A stretch of DNA of 62,000 nucleotides from Bacillus sp. RO3 (GCF_012911895.1 NZ_JAAXCV010000016.1:1-62000); one strand, 5' to 3'; positions 23,702-33,650 are shown, counted from the first letter of the stretch. Notes: generated by a model from the letters alone, not told the origin. A program made the numbers and translations.

Positions 23702-25483
23702 CTAACCGCTCTCCTTCAACTGACTATGATACAACCCATGATAGAACCCTTTCTGCTTCAGAAGCTCATCATGAGAGCCCCGTTCAATGATTCTCCCTTG
23801 ATCAAGGACCAGGATTTGATCGGCCTGTCGGATGGTGTTGAGGCGATGGGCGACCACTACGCTCGTTCTGCCTTTCATCAGACGTTTGAGGGCTTCCTGG
23901 ATCTTTAGTTCGGTAATCGTATCAATGCTGCTTGTTGCTTCATCAAGGATAAGGATCGATGGGTTCGAGAGGATCGCTCTTGCGATGGATAGTAATTGTT
24001 TTTGCCCCTGACTGATCCCATTCCCTTCATGCTTTAAGTATGTGTCGTAGCCCTCAGGCATTTTATCAATAAAAGAATGGGCATTTGCCAGTTTCGCTGC
24101 CTCCTTTACCTCTTCATCAGAAGCGTCGAGTCTGCCATAACGGATATTGTCTGCAATGGTGCCCTGAAACAGGAAGCTATCCTGCAGGACAAAGCCCATC
24201 TGCCTGCGCAAACTCTTCCGCTTAATACGCTGGATATCGTGACCGTCAATTTCTATCCTGCCTTCATTCAGCTCATAAAAACGGGAGAGGAGGTTGGTGA
24301 TCGTGGTCTTTCCTGCTCCAGTCGGTCCCACCAGGGCAACGGTCTCACCTGGTGTGATGGAGAAGGATACATCCTGGAGGGTGCGATCCCCTTCTTCATA
24401 CGAAAAGGAAACATGCTGGAACACTACTTCCCCCTCAACAGAATCGATTTCAACAGCATCTCCTTCATCCTTGGCCTCCTCCTCTTCGTCGAGGATCTGA
24501 AACACTCGCTCAGCACCTGCAATCGCCGATAATAACGTGTTGTATTGGTTTGCAAGCTCATTCAACGGACGGGTGAATTGGCGGGCATATTCAGCAAAAA
24601 TCACGATTACACCGATCGTGATCATCCCATTCAAAGCAAATATCCCTCCGACTCCTGCAATGACGGCGAAACTCAAATTGTTCAACACATTCATGAGCTT
24701 CGGGATAAATCCTGAATAGGTATCGGCCCAATAGGCAGCCGTTCTCAATCGTCGATTTTTTTCGTTAAAGTCCTTGATGGCCGTTTCTTCACGTGAAAAG
24801 GTTTTGATAATAGAGTGACCAGAAATCGTTTCTTCGATATAGCCGTTAAGCTCACCGATATTCTGCTGATATCGTTTGAATAAACGACCGGTACGCTTCG
24901 TGATCCATTTCATCCCGATGACCATGAGGGGAACGATGGTCAAGGTAATCAGGGTAAGCAACGGACTAAGCCACAACATGATCGATATGGTTCCAACCAA
25001 CGTCAGGACACTGGATATGATCTGAATGAACGAGCTATTCAGCGTTGAACTCACATTATCTATATCATTTGTCACTCTGCTCATCAGTTCTCCATGTTTG
25101 CGTTTATCGAAGAAAGGGATCGATAGTTGGTGCAATTGGTGGAAAAGATCCAGCCTCAAGCGGTAGACCGTATCCTGTGCCACACCAATCATCCAATAAT
25201 TTTGAAACCATATGGACAGAGAATGAAAGATGTAAACGGCTGTCAGGAAGAAAATGAGCTGCATCAAACCTGACGTCTCCTTCGTTACAATATATTCATC
25301 TATTGCTTTCCCCACAAGGAATGGACCTAATAGTGCCGCTGCTGAGCTGATAAACACCATGAGAATCACAAGGTAAAGGATCACTTTCATTCTTGAAAGA
25401 TAGCCCCACAGGCGCAGCAGCGTCCCTTTTGCATCCTTCGCCTTATCTTCTTTTCCTAGTTTCTTTCGGACATGCCTAGACAC
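23702..25483 (-). CDS. ABC exporter half-transporter, YfiC-like (catalytic subunit)
   Basis: A 593-residue half-transporter: six membrane helices and a C-terminal ATPase. Walker A is GPTGAGKTT, Walker B LILDEATSSID keeps the catalytic Glu, and the signature is ISQGQKQ, a variant of LSGGQ. Together with the upstream half-transporter it should form a heterodimeric multidrug or lipid exporter. Start GTG 25483 is chosen for GAGGGGG nine bases upstream. It overlaps the upstream gene by 8 bp, so translation is probably coupled. Confidence 0.88.
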   Translation of the reverse strand: MSRHVRKKLGKEDKAKDAKGTLLRLWGYLSRMKVILYLVILMVFISSAAALLGPFLVGKAIDEYIVTKETSGLMQLIFFLTAVYIFHSLSIWFQNYWMIGVAQDTVYRLRLDLFHQLHQLSIPFFDKRKHGELMSRVTNDIDNVSSTLNSSFIQIISSVLTLVGTISIMLWLSPLLTLITLTIVPLMVIGMKWITKRTGRLFKRYQQNIGELNGYIEETISGHSIIKTFSREETAIKDFNEKNRRLRTAAYWADTYSGFIPKLMNVLNNLSFAVIAGVGGIFALNGMITIGVIVIFAEYARQFTRPLNELANQYNTLLSAIAGAERVFQILDEEEEAKDEGDAVEIDSVEGEVVFQHVSFSYEEGDRTLQDVSFSITPGETVALVGPTGAGKTTITNLLSRFYELNEGRIEIDGHDIQRIKRKSLRRQMGFVLQDSFLFQGTIADNIRYGRLDASDEEVKEAAKLANAHSFIDKMPEGYDTYLKHEGNGISQGQKQLLSIARAILSNPSILILDEATSSIDTITELKIQEALKRLMKGRTSVVVAHRLNTIRQADQILVLDQGRIIERGSHDELLKQKGFYHGLYHSQLKESG

Positions 25484-27203
25484 GATGCATTTCCCCCTCA
25501 CCGAATTGAGATTGATATATCCGCTGATAAAGGGGTGAATCTTCTATTAAGGAAGTGTGTGTCCCCTTTCCGATCAGTACTCCATCTTCAAGGAGCAGAA
25601 TCATATCTGCCTCCATGGCCGTACTGATCTTCTGTGTAATGATCATGGTTGTACATTCGTATTGCTTCAAGGCACGAAGCAGCTTCGATTCTGTTTTCAG
25701 GTCCAATGCACTTGTGCTGTCATCCAGCAAAAGAATCTTTGGTTTTCGGATGAGCGCCCTCGCAATCGAAAGACGCTGCTTCTGACCACCAGAAAGATTG
25801 ACTCCTTTTTGACCAAGCACCGTCTCATATCCATGGGGAAGTTTCAGGATGGTTTCATGGATTTGGGCATCTCTTGCGGATTGGATCAACTCTTCCATCG
25901 TGGCTTCTTCTTTGCCCCAGAGGAGGTTTTCTGATACTGAACCTGAAAACAGGACCACTTCCTGGGGCACGTAGCCTATATTCTTTCTGACATGCTCCAA
26001 AGGAATCGACCGGATGGATTGCCCGTCCAGCTCAATTGTTCCTTCGGTCACATCGTACAATCGTGGAATGAGCTGAAACAGTGACGTCTTACCGGATCCC
26101 GTTGCACCGAGAATGGCAACCGTCTCACCGGCATTCACGTTAAACGAGACATCTTCAAGCACCTTTCCCCTGGCAGACGGGTACTGAAAGGAAACATGGT
26201 TGAAGGCAATCTCACCTTTCTCAACTTTATTTTCCTGCTTTACTTCCTCTCCGTCCTTTAAATCCACTTCTGTTTGGAGGACATCTTCCACCCTCCCCGC
26301 TGAAGCCCTTGCTCTTGAGAAACTGGTAATGATAAAGGAGAAAATGGAAAAAACAGACGAGATTCTCGTAACATACGTCACAATGGCCACGACTTCTCCG
26401 ACCTTGGCTCCACCTGAGGCAACATCTATGCCACCGAACCATAGGACGGAAAGAAGGGTCAGATTCATGACCACCATGAGCAGGGGCATGATGATTTCCA
26501 TAAATTGAAGGGCCTGGATCGTCCGGTCCTTTAAATCTCCATTTGCCCCACGAAAACGTCCTTCTTCATGTTTACTTCGGGTATAGGCTTTGATGACCCT
26601 CATGCCTGACAGGTTTTCCTTCATCACATCATTCACCTTGTCCAGCCTGGTCTGAACTTTTTCAAACAGGCTCCACCCCCGTTTCAGAACCCATATCAGG
26701 AACAACCATAATACAGGAATGACAATCAACAGAATAAGGGCAAGGCGGGCATTCACGATAAGCGCCATTATCGTTGACCCCACCACAAGCAGTGGAGCTC
26801 TCAGCATGATTCGCAAGCTCATGAAAATGGTATTCTGCAGCTGCCTGACATCATTCGTCATCCGGGTAATGAGAGACGATGCGGGAAGCTCGTTAAAACT
26901 CGCAAAAGAAAAGGATTGAACCTTTTTATATAAACTTTCCCTTACGTCGTAACCGAAACCTTGACTTGTATGGGCGGCGAAAAATGAATTCGTGACCCCC
27001 GAAATAAATGCCACAAGGGACATCCCGACCATAATCGACCCCCATTTTATCACCGTGTCCAGATCCTCGTTCAATATCCCTTCGTCTATGATTCTGGCCA
27101 TGAGAAGAGGATTCAGCAGTTCAACGGCAAGTTCTATAAGCATTAAGCTCCAAGCGATTCCCATGGCAACCCGATAAGGTTTCAAAAAACGTATGACTTT
27201 CAA
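25476..27203 (-). CDS. ABC exporter half-transporter, YfiB-like (degenerate-site subunit)
   Basis: A 575-residue half-transporter: six membrane helices and an ATPase domain. Walker A is GATGSGKTS, and the signature is canonical LSGGQKQ. Walker B is LLLDDSTSALD, so the catalytic Glu is Asp, as in the degenerate site of heterodimeric ABC exporters such as BmrC/YheI. One functional and one degenerate ATP site is therefore expected in the pair. Start TTG 27203 is preferred, with AAGGGGTG upstream, and gives a length close to B. subtilis YfiB. It is the first gene of a two-gene operon. Confidence 0.86.
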   Translation of the reverse strand: MKVIRFLKPYRVAMGIAWSLMLIELAVELLNPLLMARIIDEGILNEDLDTVIKWGSIMVGMSLVAFISGVTNSFFAAHTSQGFGYDVRESLYKKVQSFSFASFNELPASSLITRMTNDVRQLQNTIFMSLRIMLRAPLLVVGSTIMALIVNARLALILLIVIPVLWLFLIWVLKRGWSLFEKVQTRLDKVNDVMKENLSGMRVIKAYTRSKHEEGRFRGANGDLKDRTIQALQFMEIIMPLLMVVMNLTLLSVLWFGGIDVASGGAKVGEVVAIVTYVTRISSVFSIFSFIITSFSRARASAGRVEDVLQTEVDLKDGEEVKQENKVEKGEIAFNHVSFQYPSARGKVLEDVSFNVNAGETVAILGATGSGKTSLFQLIPRLYDVTEGTIELDGQSIRSIPLEHVRKNIGYVPQEVVLFSGSVSENLLWGKEEATMEELIQSARDAQIHETILKLPHGYETVLGQKGVNLSGGQKQRLSIARALIRKPKILLLDDSTSALDLKTESKLLRALKQYECTTMIITQKISTAMEADMILLLEDGVLIGKGTHTSLIEDSPLYQRIYQSQFGEGEMHRV

Positions 27204-27376
27204 ATAAACACCCCTTATATGTAGCGCTTCCATTATGTATATATGTATCATCATATCGTTTTTTTATGCCACGTGGTAGTTGGAAGCGGCTTTCTCTTCT
27301 CCCCTGACTATAGCCCACGTTTGGATGGGTGATGTTGAAGACATCTTTCATGAAGAGATCTATTACTCAGAAATGA

Positions 27377-27415
27377 TGAAAAAACCACATGGTCCCAAAG
27401 GATCATGTGGTTCTT
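27377..27415. terminator. Intrinsic terminator
   Basis: AAAAAACCACATG pairs with CATGTGGTTCTTC. It is best as the terminator of the MscS-related gene on the minus strand. Confidence 0.65.
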
Positions 27416-27420
27416 CTTTA

Positions 27421-28986
27421 TCATTGATGAAATGGAGGAGTGTCTGTCCCACCATTAGGTCTGTTTTTTTCTTCTTCAATCTTCCGGTCCAGTTTAGAAA
27501 GATATTTCTGGGCGAAATCCTTACCACCGAGTCCAAAGGCTAGACCGAAGGCAAGTGCCAGTCCACCGAGAATCAACATGAATGCCAGATTGACGATGGA
27601 ATCCGCCACCTTCAATTGATCGAGTGCCATAAAGATACTTAAGGTGATGATCGCATATTTCGTGATAGTTCCGAGCACCTGGAAGTGATCACTCAATACA
27701 TTGGACATGATTCCCTTCACTAAGTCCCCTAAGTATAAACCGGCACCAAGAATAACAATCGCTGCCAGTACAAGGGGCAGATAAGCCAATACACCAGTTG
27801 CGAGAACAACAAGGAATTCCAATCTCACAATTTCCAGGGCTTCCACTGCAAATAAGAAAACGATGATCAGTTGAACGACTCTGCCAACAAGTCCTGATAG
27901 ATTCATATAAGTCGTACCTGATTGCTCATAGGGATTCTTGTTGACATTGATACGGCCAATTCCCATCTTACGCAGAATCGAATTGAAGCCAACGCGGTTT
28001 AATAAGCGGGCCACCATGGCTCCAACCCATCTCCCCACCCAGATTCCTGCAAGGATGAGAAGAAACGCAACCGCCATATTCGGAAGCATGACAAGGATCT
28101 GATTCAGCATACTGATCCCTGGCTCTGAAATTCCACGTATATCCAACTGATCCAATGCGGAAATCGTTACGGGTATCATAATGAGAACGAATACAATCGT
28201 GCCTATGACCGCAGAAACCGTCGTTCCCTGTAAAAGCTTGCTGATGCCGAATCTCTCAGCCGCCCTTTCCGTTCCGACAGCTTGTAAAAAGTTTGTGACG
28301 ATATCCCTGACGATCTTCGCTACGAACCATCCAACGATTAATATGATGGCTGCCGCAAATAACTTGGGGATAAAGGCCAGGAAGCTTTGCAGCATTTCCG
28401 TGAAAGGCCCTGATACCCCAGTGATATTAAGGGCATCCAACACTCCCGGCAGGAAGATGAGGAGAACGAGATAGAAGACGACCCTTGCTGCCGTATAGAC
28501 ATAACGGTGTACATCGTTTTCATCATTGGCCAGCTTGGTTCTTACCAGCGTGCTTTTAACTGCCGTTCTCATACCCAATTTCTCTATCAGTACCTTCAGG
28601 ACAGAAGCAACAATCCATGCAAATAATAGAATAAGAGCTGCTTTCAATACGTTCGGGATGGCTGCCGCCATTGTACTGAGCATACCGACTAAAGGAGAAG
28701 CAATGAAGCTCAGGTTAAGCATATTGAAGAAGGCAATGAATACGAACACCAGGAGGATGAAGTACACAATCTTGCTGATCACTTTTTCCGAGGTCCATTT
28801 CCTTTCTCCTGTACCGCTGCCGAAATAAAGCTTATCATCGATCTTCACTCGCTTTAAAATACCGTATACCGCTTTTTCAACTGCCTTCGCAATGATCCAC
28901 CCGATCAATAACACGAGTAGGGCCAACAGCAGATCAGGAAGCTTTCCTAAATATCCATACCATTCTTGCGTAATATTACTGTTCAT
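27421..28986 (-). CDS. MscS-related conserved-TM-helix membrane protein, CmpX-like
   Basis: A 521-residue protein built from repeated units of about 90-100 residues, each with a membrane helix pair ending in a pattern such as LILLFAWIVASVLKVLIEKLG, IILIVGWFVAKIVRDIV and LLILAGIWVGRWVGAMVARLL. This repeat (conserved TM helix) is the basis of CmpX-type proteins and MscS relatives. The final segment (LAFGLAFGLGGKDFAQKYL) is MscS pore-helix-like with the glycine-rich GLAFGLGG and is followed by a charged tail. It may act as a small-conductance mechanosensitive channel or membrane scaffold. Only ATG 28986 is present. Confidence 0.82.
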   Translation of the reverse strand: MNSNITQEWYGYLGKLPDLLLALLVLLIGWIIAKAVEKAVYGILKRVKIDDKLYFGSGTGERKWTSEKVISKIVYFILLVFVFIAFFNMLNLSFIASPLVGMLSTMAAAIPNVLKAALILLFAWIVASVLKVLIEKLGMRTAVKSTLVRTKLANDENDVHRYVYTAARVVFYLVLLIFLPGVLDALNITGVSGPFTEMLQSFLAFIPKLFAAAIILIVGWFVAKIVRDIVTNFLQAVGTERAAERFGISKLLQGTTVSAVIGTIVFVLIMIPVTISALDQLDIRGISEPGISMLNQILVMLPNMAVAFLLILAGIWVGRWVGAMVARLLNRVGFNSILRKMGIGRINVNKNPYEQSGTTYMNLSGLVGRVVQLIIVFLFAVEALEIVRLEFLVVLATGVLAYLPLVLAAIVILGAGLYLGDLVKGIMSNVLSDHFQVLGTITKYAIITLSIFMALDQLKVADSIVNLAFMLILGGLALAFGLAFGLGGKDFAQKYLSKLDRKIEEEKNRPNGGTDTPPFHQ

Positions 28987-29100
28987 TTCATACTCTCCCT
29001 TCGATTGTAAGTTGAATAATGTATTAGTTATCTACCCAAAGATCGGTTTTCAAAACCTGACAAAATAAGTGGTCTTTATCCAGGATTCGTTTGGAATAGA

Positions 29101-29133
29101 AAACCCTTAAGACAAATCGTCTTAAGGGTTCTT
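29101..29133. terminator. Bidirectional intrinsic terminator
   Basis: AACCCTTAAGAC pairs with GTCTTAAGGGTT around AAATC, with T and A tracts on the sides. It ends the beta-propeller gene on the minus strand. Confidence 0.82.
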
Positions 29134-29134
29134 T

Positions 29135-31312
29135 TCACGGCAGTTCGACAGTATTTACTTTAATGAAATCTTCCAAGGAATAAGCCGTCACTTTCTTGTT
29201 TGAAAGGGTGTAAAGCTGTTCATCGATATATAGAAGACGCTGGATCCGGTCTTCCCACTGTTCAAAATATTCTTTGTCCTGTTTATCTTCTGTCAGCTTA
29301 GATTTAAAGACGATTCCTTTTTGAGGGGTGATTTCATAAAGAAGTGCACCCTGATACTCAAAATCCAGCTCATTCGGAACATCTTCTTTCTCATGGTAAA
29401 CGGAAATGGGGAAACCATACAAACCCCGCGAAGGCTCGTGGAACAAAGCTTTATGGTCTTCCAGTAAGGCTGAGTGGGTCCCCATTCCCCCTATGATTTC
29501 CGTGTCTGCTTCCCTGGGATTGTGAAAGTCGGTAATATCAAACAATGACATTTTCATTCCGCTTCGAATGATCCGGGGTTCTTCATTGGCTGCTTTTGTA
29601 TCATCCATCACTTTCGTATCAAATCCAAAGCCGATGAGGTGATTCTCATCAATCGGGTGGAGATAGGTACTGAAGCCAGGGATCTTCAATTCCCCCAGTA
29701 CCTTTGGGTCTTCAGGGTCCTCCGTATCAATCACGAACAAAGGATCGACTTGTTTAAATGTGACCATATACGCCTTGTCTCCCATGAATCTCACAGAATA
29801 AATCTGTTCTCCACGGGCTAAGTCCGTTACTTCCCCAACGTTATTCATGTTTTCATCAAGAATGTAGAGAGCATTGGAAGAAGGAGAATCGTTCCATGCC
29901 TCCCCGTTCGTTGTGGCAATCCGAAAATGATCCTTATGTTCATCCATGGAAAATTGATTCAAGACTCTCCCATCTACCGTGCCGGATGAAGAATAAGCTA
30001 TGTTCCCTTCACGGATGGAAAATTTATAAATATCTGTATGCGAAGAATAGTCTACCATGTTATCCTCATTGTATGTTTCTACAGCAATATAGAGATTCTT
30101 CTTGGACATATATACTTTATCCCCGCTGCCAAGATAAGATTGAACATGAAGAGGAGCATCAGCGTCTTCCATGTTCAGTTCAGTCAGTAACGTATAGTTA
30201 GGGGCCTGTGATTGGGGGAAATACTGTATATCCTTTATAGGAATAGGTGTCGTCTCATCACCTTTTTCACTATCTTTCACCCGGGGTCTTAAATCAAGGT
30301 TCTTTTCCTTTTCAAGCATCCAGTAGTGCGGGTAATAATTCGAAATCAAATATACAGTAGAATCGATTTTCCTTGACGTCGAATAGTGGCCTTCAACCTC
30401 GACTTTCCTGAGAAGAGACGGTTTTGATTTGTCCGATACATCATACAGAAGCGCCACTGTCATCCCGTCCACAGGCATTGTGGAGGCAGCAAGTTTCTTA
30501 CTCTCCTGGAAATGGGCAGGGGTCCAACTATTCCCGATGACGAGCAGCTTATCCTTTTGTAAAAACAGATGGTTCGGCTGTATGTTTTCTTCAAAACCGA
30601 TGGAAGAGACCACCTTCAATTCCTTTACAGGGGCTGCCTTGGTAATGAAGAGACGGAGGTCGGTTAGTTGATAAATATACTTTCCATCCGTCTTCACCCT
30701 ATCCCCTTCGTCAACACCTTGAACCTGATTATTGGTTTCTGAGAATGCAGCTCCCGATTGAGCTGATTCACCTGCCGCACTATCTTCCGAAGACTTAGAA
30801 TTCATGCTTTCCTCTCTTTCCAAAAGAGAAAACATCCTATTTTCTTTATTCTTTTTTAAGATCTGCTTAAAGTAGTTGGTCAGTTCGTCATTGGATTGAA
30901 AATTGGGTAGTTGTGAGGTAATGGAAAACGGGATCTCTGTGTCTCCTTCATAAGAAAAACCCCATTTGGTTTTCACTTCAGGAGAAATATGAAGTGTAAA
31001 GTGGTGTGATTCAGAAGGATACCCTTCCGGTGGTGCATGGACTTGCAATGACTTTCGATCATCACTGAGTTTGAGGGTTGCATTAACCCTATCCCCGTTG
31101 GAATTCTCTACATATATGTTTCCGGGTGTCACCGTTTCCTCCTGAAGAGCTGCAGAAAACCTGAGCTTCCACGGGTTGTTCTCCATTACAAGAAGATGAC
31201 CATTAAACTTCCCCTCCGCCTCCACCGTTGGTTTGTGGCTATACAGGAACGTTCCCATTGCAATCAGCAGCACAAGACCGGCAGTAATGAGCACATACGT
31301 TTTTTTCATCAT
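29135..31312 (-). CDS. Secreted beta-propeller domain protein (COG4880-type)
   Basis: A 725-residue exported protein. Residues 1-30 are a signal or anchor segment (KKTYVLITAGLVLLIAMGTFLYS). Residues about 35-140 form an Ig-like/SbsA-type domain. After a Ser/Glu-rich linker (MNSKSSEDSAAGESAQSG) comes the large C-terminal domain (NNQVQGVDEGDRVKTDGKYIYQLTD), which is the entry of the Beta_propel family with repeated KLLVIG, KVYMS and RIATTNGEAWNDSPS blades. The function of this family is unknown, and possible roles are binding of wall or exported partners. AGGAGGG seven bases upstream supports ATG 31312. Confidence 0.85.
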   Translation of the reverse strand: MMKKTYVLITAGLVLLIAMGTFLYSHKPTVEAEGKFNGHLLVMENNPWKLRFSAALQEETVTPGNIYVENSNGDRVNATLKLSDDRKSLQVHAPPEGYPSESHHFTLHISPEVKTKWGFSYEGDTEIPFSITSQLPNFQSNDELTNYFKQILKKNKENRMFSLLEREESMNSKSSEDSAAGESAQSGAAFSETNNQVQGVDEGDRVKTDGKYIYQLTDLRLFITKAAPVKELKVVSSIGFEENIQPNHLFLQKDKLLVIGNSWTPAHFQESKKLAASTMPVDGMTVALLYDVSDKSKPSLLRKVEVEGHYSTSRKIDSTVYLISNYYPHYWMLEKEKNLDLRPRVKDSEKGDETTPIPIKDIQYFPQSQAPNYTLLTELNMEDADAPLHVQSYLGSGDKVYMSKKNLYIAVETYNEDNMVDYSSHTDIYKFSIREGNIAYSSSGTVDGRVLNQFSMDEHKDHFRIATTNGEAWNDSPSSNALYILDENMNNVGEVTDLARGEQIYSVRFMGDKAYMVTFKQVDPLFVIDTEDPEDPKVLGELKIPGFSTYLHPIDENHLIGFGFDTKVMDDTKAANEEPRIIRSGMKMSLFDITDFHNPREADTEIIGGMGTHSALLEDHKALFHEPSRGLYGFPISVYHEKEDVPNELDFEYQGALLYEITPQKGIVFKSKLTEDKQDKEYFEQWEDRIQRLLYIDEQLYTLSNKKVTAYSLEDFIKVNTVELP

Positions 31313-31451
31313 GCTATGACCCTCCTAAAGAGCTATTTGTAGATTAGACGGCAGGAAGGTGAAAATGTTACATGGACTCGATCATGATTAGCTGAATTTT
31401 GGGGAAATGGGCTGAAACTACTTTTGACACCCTCTGTTTTTATCTGGTGCC

Positions 31452-31485
31452 AAAAAAAAAAAGACCCCGCAACAGCAAGGTCCGT
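31452..31485 (-). terminator. Intrinsic terminator of the ThrE-type exporter pair
   Basis: On the minus strand GACCTTGC pairs with GCGGGGTC around TGTT, followed by about ten T. The stem's first bases belong to an AGGTCCGTCCC repeat motif (31478-31488). Confidence 0.78.
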
Positions 31486-31489
31486 CCCT

Positions 31490-31945
31490 CTATCTCATTC
31501 GTCTTGCACTCACATTCAGGCGTGCGTTCCGGATGACCTGGTTGATGACTTCAGAGAAAATGAGTCCAATGGCGATTGCCCCTGAGATCATAAAGGCTTT
31601 AGCAGCCAGGTTGATGGCCGCGTTGTAATCATTTTGAACGAAATTTCTCATGGCATCGTACGCAAGCCCACCAGGTACAAGGGGAATGATGCCGGCTACT
31701 GAAAAGATGATGACCGGGGTTTTATACATCTTTGCAAATACCTGGCTGATCACCGCAACGACAAATGAGGCCAGTAATGTCGCAAGTACCGCATCTGCTT
31801 TATTTAAACTCATGACTATGTAGATGATCCATCCTAACATTCCAACAATCCCGCATTTGAAAAGGGACTGCTTGGGGGCGTTGAAAATAATCCCGAATGC
31901 GGCAGCTGCGATGAAGCTGGTCACTAATTGCTCTAAAATGAGCAT
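31490..31945 (-). CDS. Threonine/serine exporter ThrE, small subunit-like (ThrE_2)
   Basis: A 151-residue protein with four to five membrane segments. It has the ThrE_2 pattern: AAAAFGIIFNAPKQSLFKCGIVGMLGW, then VIIFSVAGIIPLVPGGLAYDAMRN. This is the C-terminal half of ThrE, here as a separate gene 25 bp after the gene for the other half. The two together should form a Thr/Ser exporter in the membrane. RBS GAAGAGG is close to ATG 31945. Confidence 0.85.
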   Translation of the reverse strand: MLILEQLVTSFIAAAAFGIIFNAPKQSLFKCGIVGMLGWIIYIVMSLNKADAVLATLLASFVVAVISQVFAKMYKTPVIIFSVAGIIPLVPGGLAYDAMRNFVQNDYNAAINLAAKAFMISGAIAIGLIFSEVINQVIRNARLNVSARRMR

Positions 31946-31970
31946 TCCCTCTTCACTCCAATCTTTTTGT

Positions 31971-32732
31971 TTAGGTCAGTGTAAATACCACAGCTATCCC
32001 TGTTCCGATGGCAAAAGCCGTTAAGAATGCTTCCGCTCCCTTGGACAAGCCCGACACCAAATGCCCTGCCATCAGGTCCCTCACCGCATTGGTAATGAGA
32101 AGCCCCGGTACAAGGGGCATGACAGATCCAATAATGATCTTGTCTAACTCCTGTCCGACACCGAACTGGACGAATCCATATGAAAGCATTCCGATAATAA
32201 AAGAAGCAAGAAATTCGGCAAAGAATTTAATCGGCACCAGGCGATGAAAATAAATCAGGCTTGTAAACCCGACTCCGCCTGCGAAAAGGGCAGGAATGAA
32301 ATCATTCCACATTCCCTGGAACATAATGAGAAAGCATCCGCTGGCAATGGAGGCTGCCAATACTTGAATGATGAAGGAGTAGGAAAGATCAGATTGATCC
32401 AGTTTTTCCAAGGCATTATACGCTTCTTCCAACGTGAGATGCCCTTTACTGATCTGCCTTGAAATACTATTTACCAGGGTGACTTTCTCAAGATCCGTTG
32501 ACCGCTCATTAATCCGGATCAGCTTCGTTTTCGTAGGTTCGGACGTTTCGATTGAGAAAATGATTCCTGTAGGGGTCACATAGCTATGAGATTCCGAAAT
32601 CCCATAAGAAGCGGCGATGCGCATCATCGTATCCTCCACCCGATACGTCTCTGCTCCGCTCTGCAGCATAATCTTGCCTGCAAGCAGGCTGACTTCCATA
32701 ATGTCATATCTTCTGATCATTTTTGCTTCCAC
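31971..32732 (-). CDS. Threonine/serine exporter ThrE, large subunit-like (ThrE_1)
   Basis: A 253-residue protein. The cytoplasmic N-terminal region begins LLAGKIMLQSGAETYRVEDTMMRIA, a helical signature of ThrE_1, followed by about five membrane segments (SFIIQVLAASIASGCFLIMFQG, IIIGSVMPLVPGLLITNAVRDLMAG). It is the N-terminal half of a split ThrE. GTG 32732 is chosen because GGAG is nine bases upstream. A further GTG at 32747 is less well placed. Confidence 0.85.
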   Translation of the reverse strand: MEAKMIRRYDIMEVSLLAGKIMLQSGAETYRVEDTMMRIAASYGISESHSYVTPTGIIFSIETSEPTKTKLIRINERSTDLEKVTLVNSISRQISKGHLTLEEAYNALEKLDQSDLSYSFIIQVLAASIASGCFLIMFQGMWNDFIPALFAGGVGFTSLIYFHRLVPIKFFAEFLASFIIGMLSYGFVQFGVGQELDKIIIGSVMPLVPGLLITNAVRDLMAGHLVSGLSKGAEAFLTAFAIGTGIAVVFTLT

Positions 32733-32902
32733 TATAAATCTCTCCACACGTGCTATTTTTTGAATAGGTATAGTTTATAGGAAAGATGGCGTGTAATCAA
32801 TGAGGGAGAGGAGGATTTAACCTGGATTTAATCTGAAGATTAGGGGTTAACGTGTAATGAAGAAGGTGTCTTCTCTATTCATAAGTTTCTTATGGGACAG
32901 AA

Positions 32903-33511
32903 TCAATCCCGCTTGTTATTTAACCTGTACAAAACTCTCTTTCCCTTCCTTTTATAGATGATATACAGGACGGTCACCATCACGAAAACTGCAAATACAG
33001 CCACTTGATAGTCTTCAATCATTTCAAGGATGACTTCTTTCTCTCCGTCATACAACTTGCCTATACTTAAAAACAAGAAAGTAGATGGAGCAATCCCGGC
33101 GACAGTCAGGAGGGAATAAACTTTTATATCCATTCTCGCCATACCGGCCAGGAACGGGATGACGTTCCCCAAGTGAAGTGGACTTGCGATGGCAACACTC
33201 CAAATCCCATAACGATTGAACTTCCCTTGAGCTTCTTCCAGCTTCATGCGTTTCTGTTTCTTGAGCTTTCCTGCTACCTTATCCCCCAATTTCAAGCTTA
33301 TATAGTAAGGGATACAGCTGCCCGCTGTATATAAAATACTCCCCACCAATGAAACCATGCCCATTTCTATCCACGTTAAATCGAGGATAAATCCCATGGT
33401 CACGATAAACATTGTACCGACAAAAGGAAATGAACTCCCCTCGATAAACAGAGAAAGTAAAATGCCCCACATCCCCCACTCTTCCGCTATATTCACGATC
33501 CAGTCTGTCAT
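32903..33511 (-). CDS. DedA/SNARE-associated family membrane protein
   Basis: A 202-residue DedA-type protein, which affects membrane homeostasis and lipid carrier translocation in family members. Visible are IEGSSFPFVGTMFIVTMGF (the first re-entrant region), GDKVAGKLKKQKRMKLEEAQGKFNRYG and the conserved ASPLHLGNVIPFLAGMARMD, where classic DedA has R...R-x-F-x-P-x3-G. The first arginine of that motif is not seen. ATG 33511 follows AGGGGTG. Confidence 0.8.
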   Translation of the reverse strand: MTDWIVNIAEEWGMWGILLSLFIEGSSFPFVGTMFIVTMGFILDLTWIEMGMVSLVGSILYTAGSCIPYYISLKLGDKVAGKLKKQKRMKLEEAQGKFNRYGIWSVAIASPLHLGNVIPFLAGMARMDIKVYSLLTVAGIAPSTFLFLSIGKLYDGEKEVILEMIEDYQVAVFAVFVMVTVLYIIYKRKGKRVLYRLNNKRD

Positions 33512-33617
33512 CCCCACACCCCTAATGTATATAGTGTATTCAGTATAAGAGAGATGATCGCTCTCCAACAGAATCGGAAGAAGTAAATCTATCTAAGACC
33601 TGGGGTGTATTGACACA

Positions 33618-33650
33618 CCAAAAAGACCAGTCCCTGTACCGGACCGGCCT
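33618..33650 (-). terminator. Intrinsic terminator of thiT
   Basis: On the minus strand AAGGCCGGTCC pairs with GGACTGGTCTT, followed by TTTT. Confidence 0.78.

Noticed and set aside
23488..23790. A 100-codon plus-strand frame across the tandem repeats
   Set aside because: It encodes a low-complexity Phe/Ile-rich product created by the AT-rich repeats and has no ribosome-binding site.
27222..27237. A catabolite-responsive (cre) site before the ABC exporter pair
   Set aside because: TGGAAGCGCTACAT differs from the consensus at key positions and spacing.
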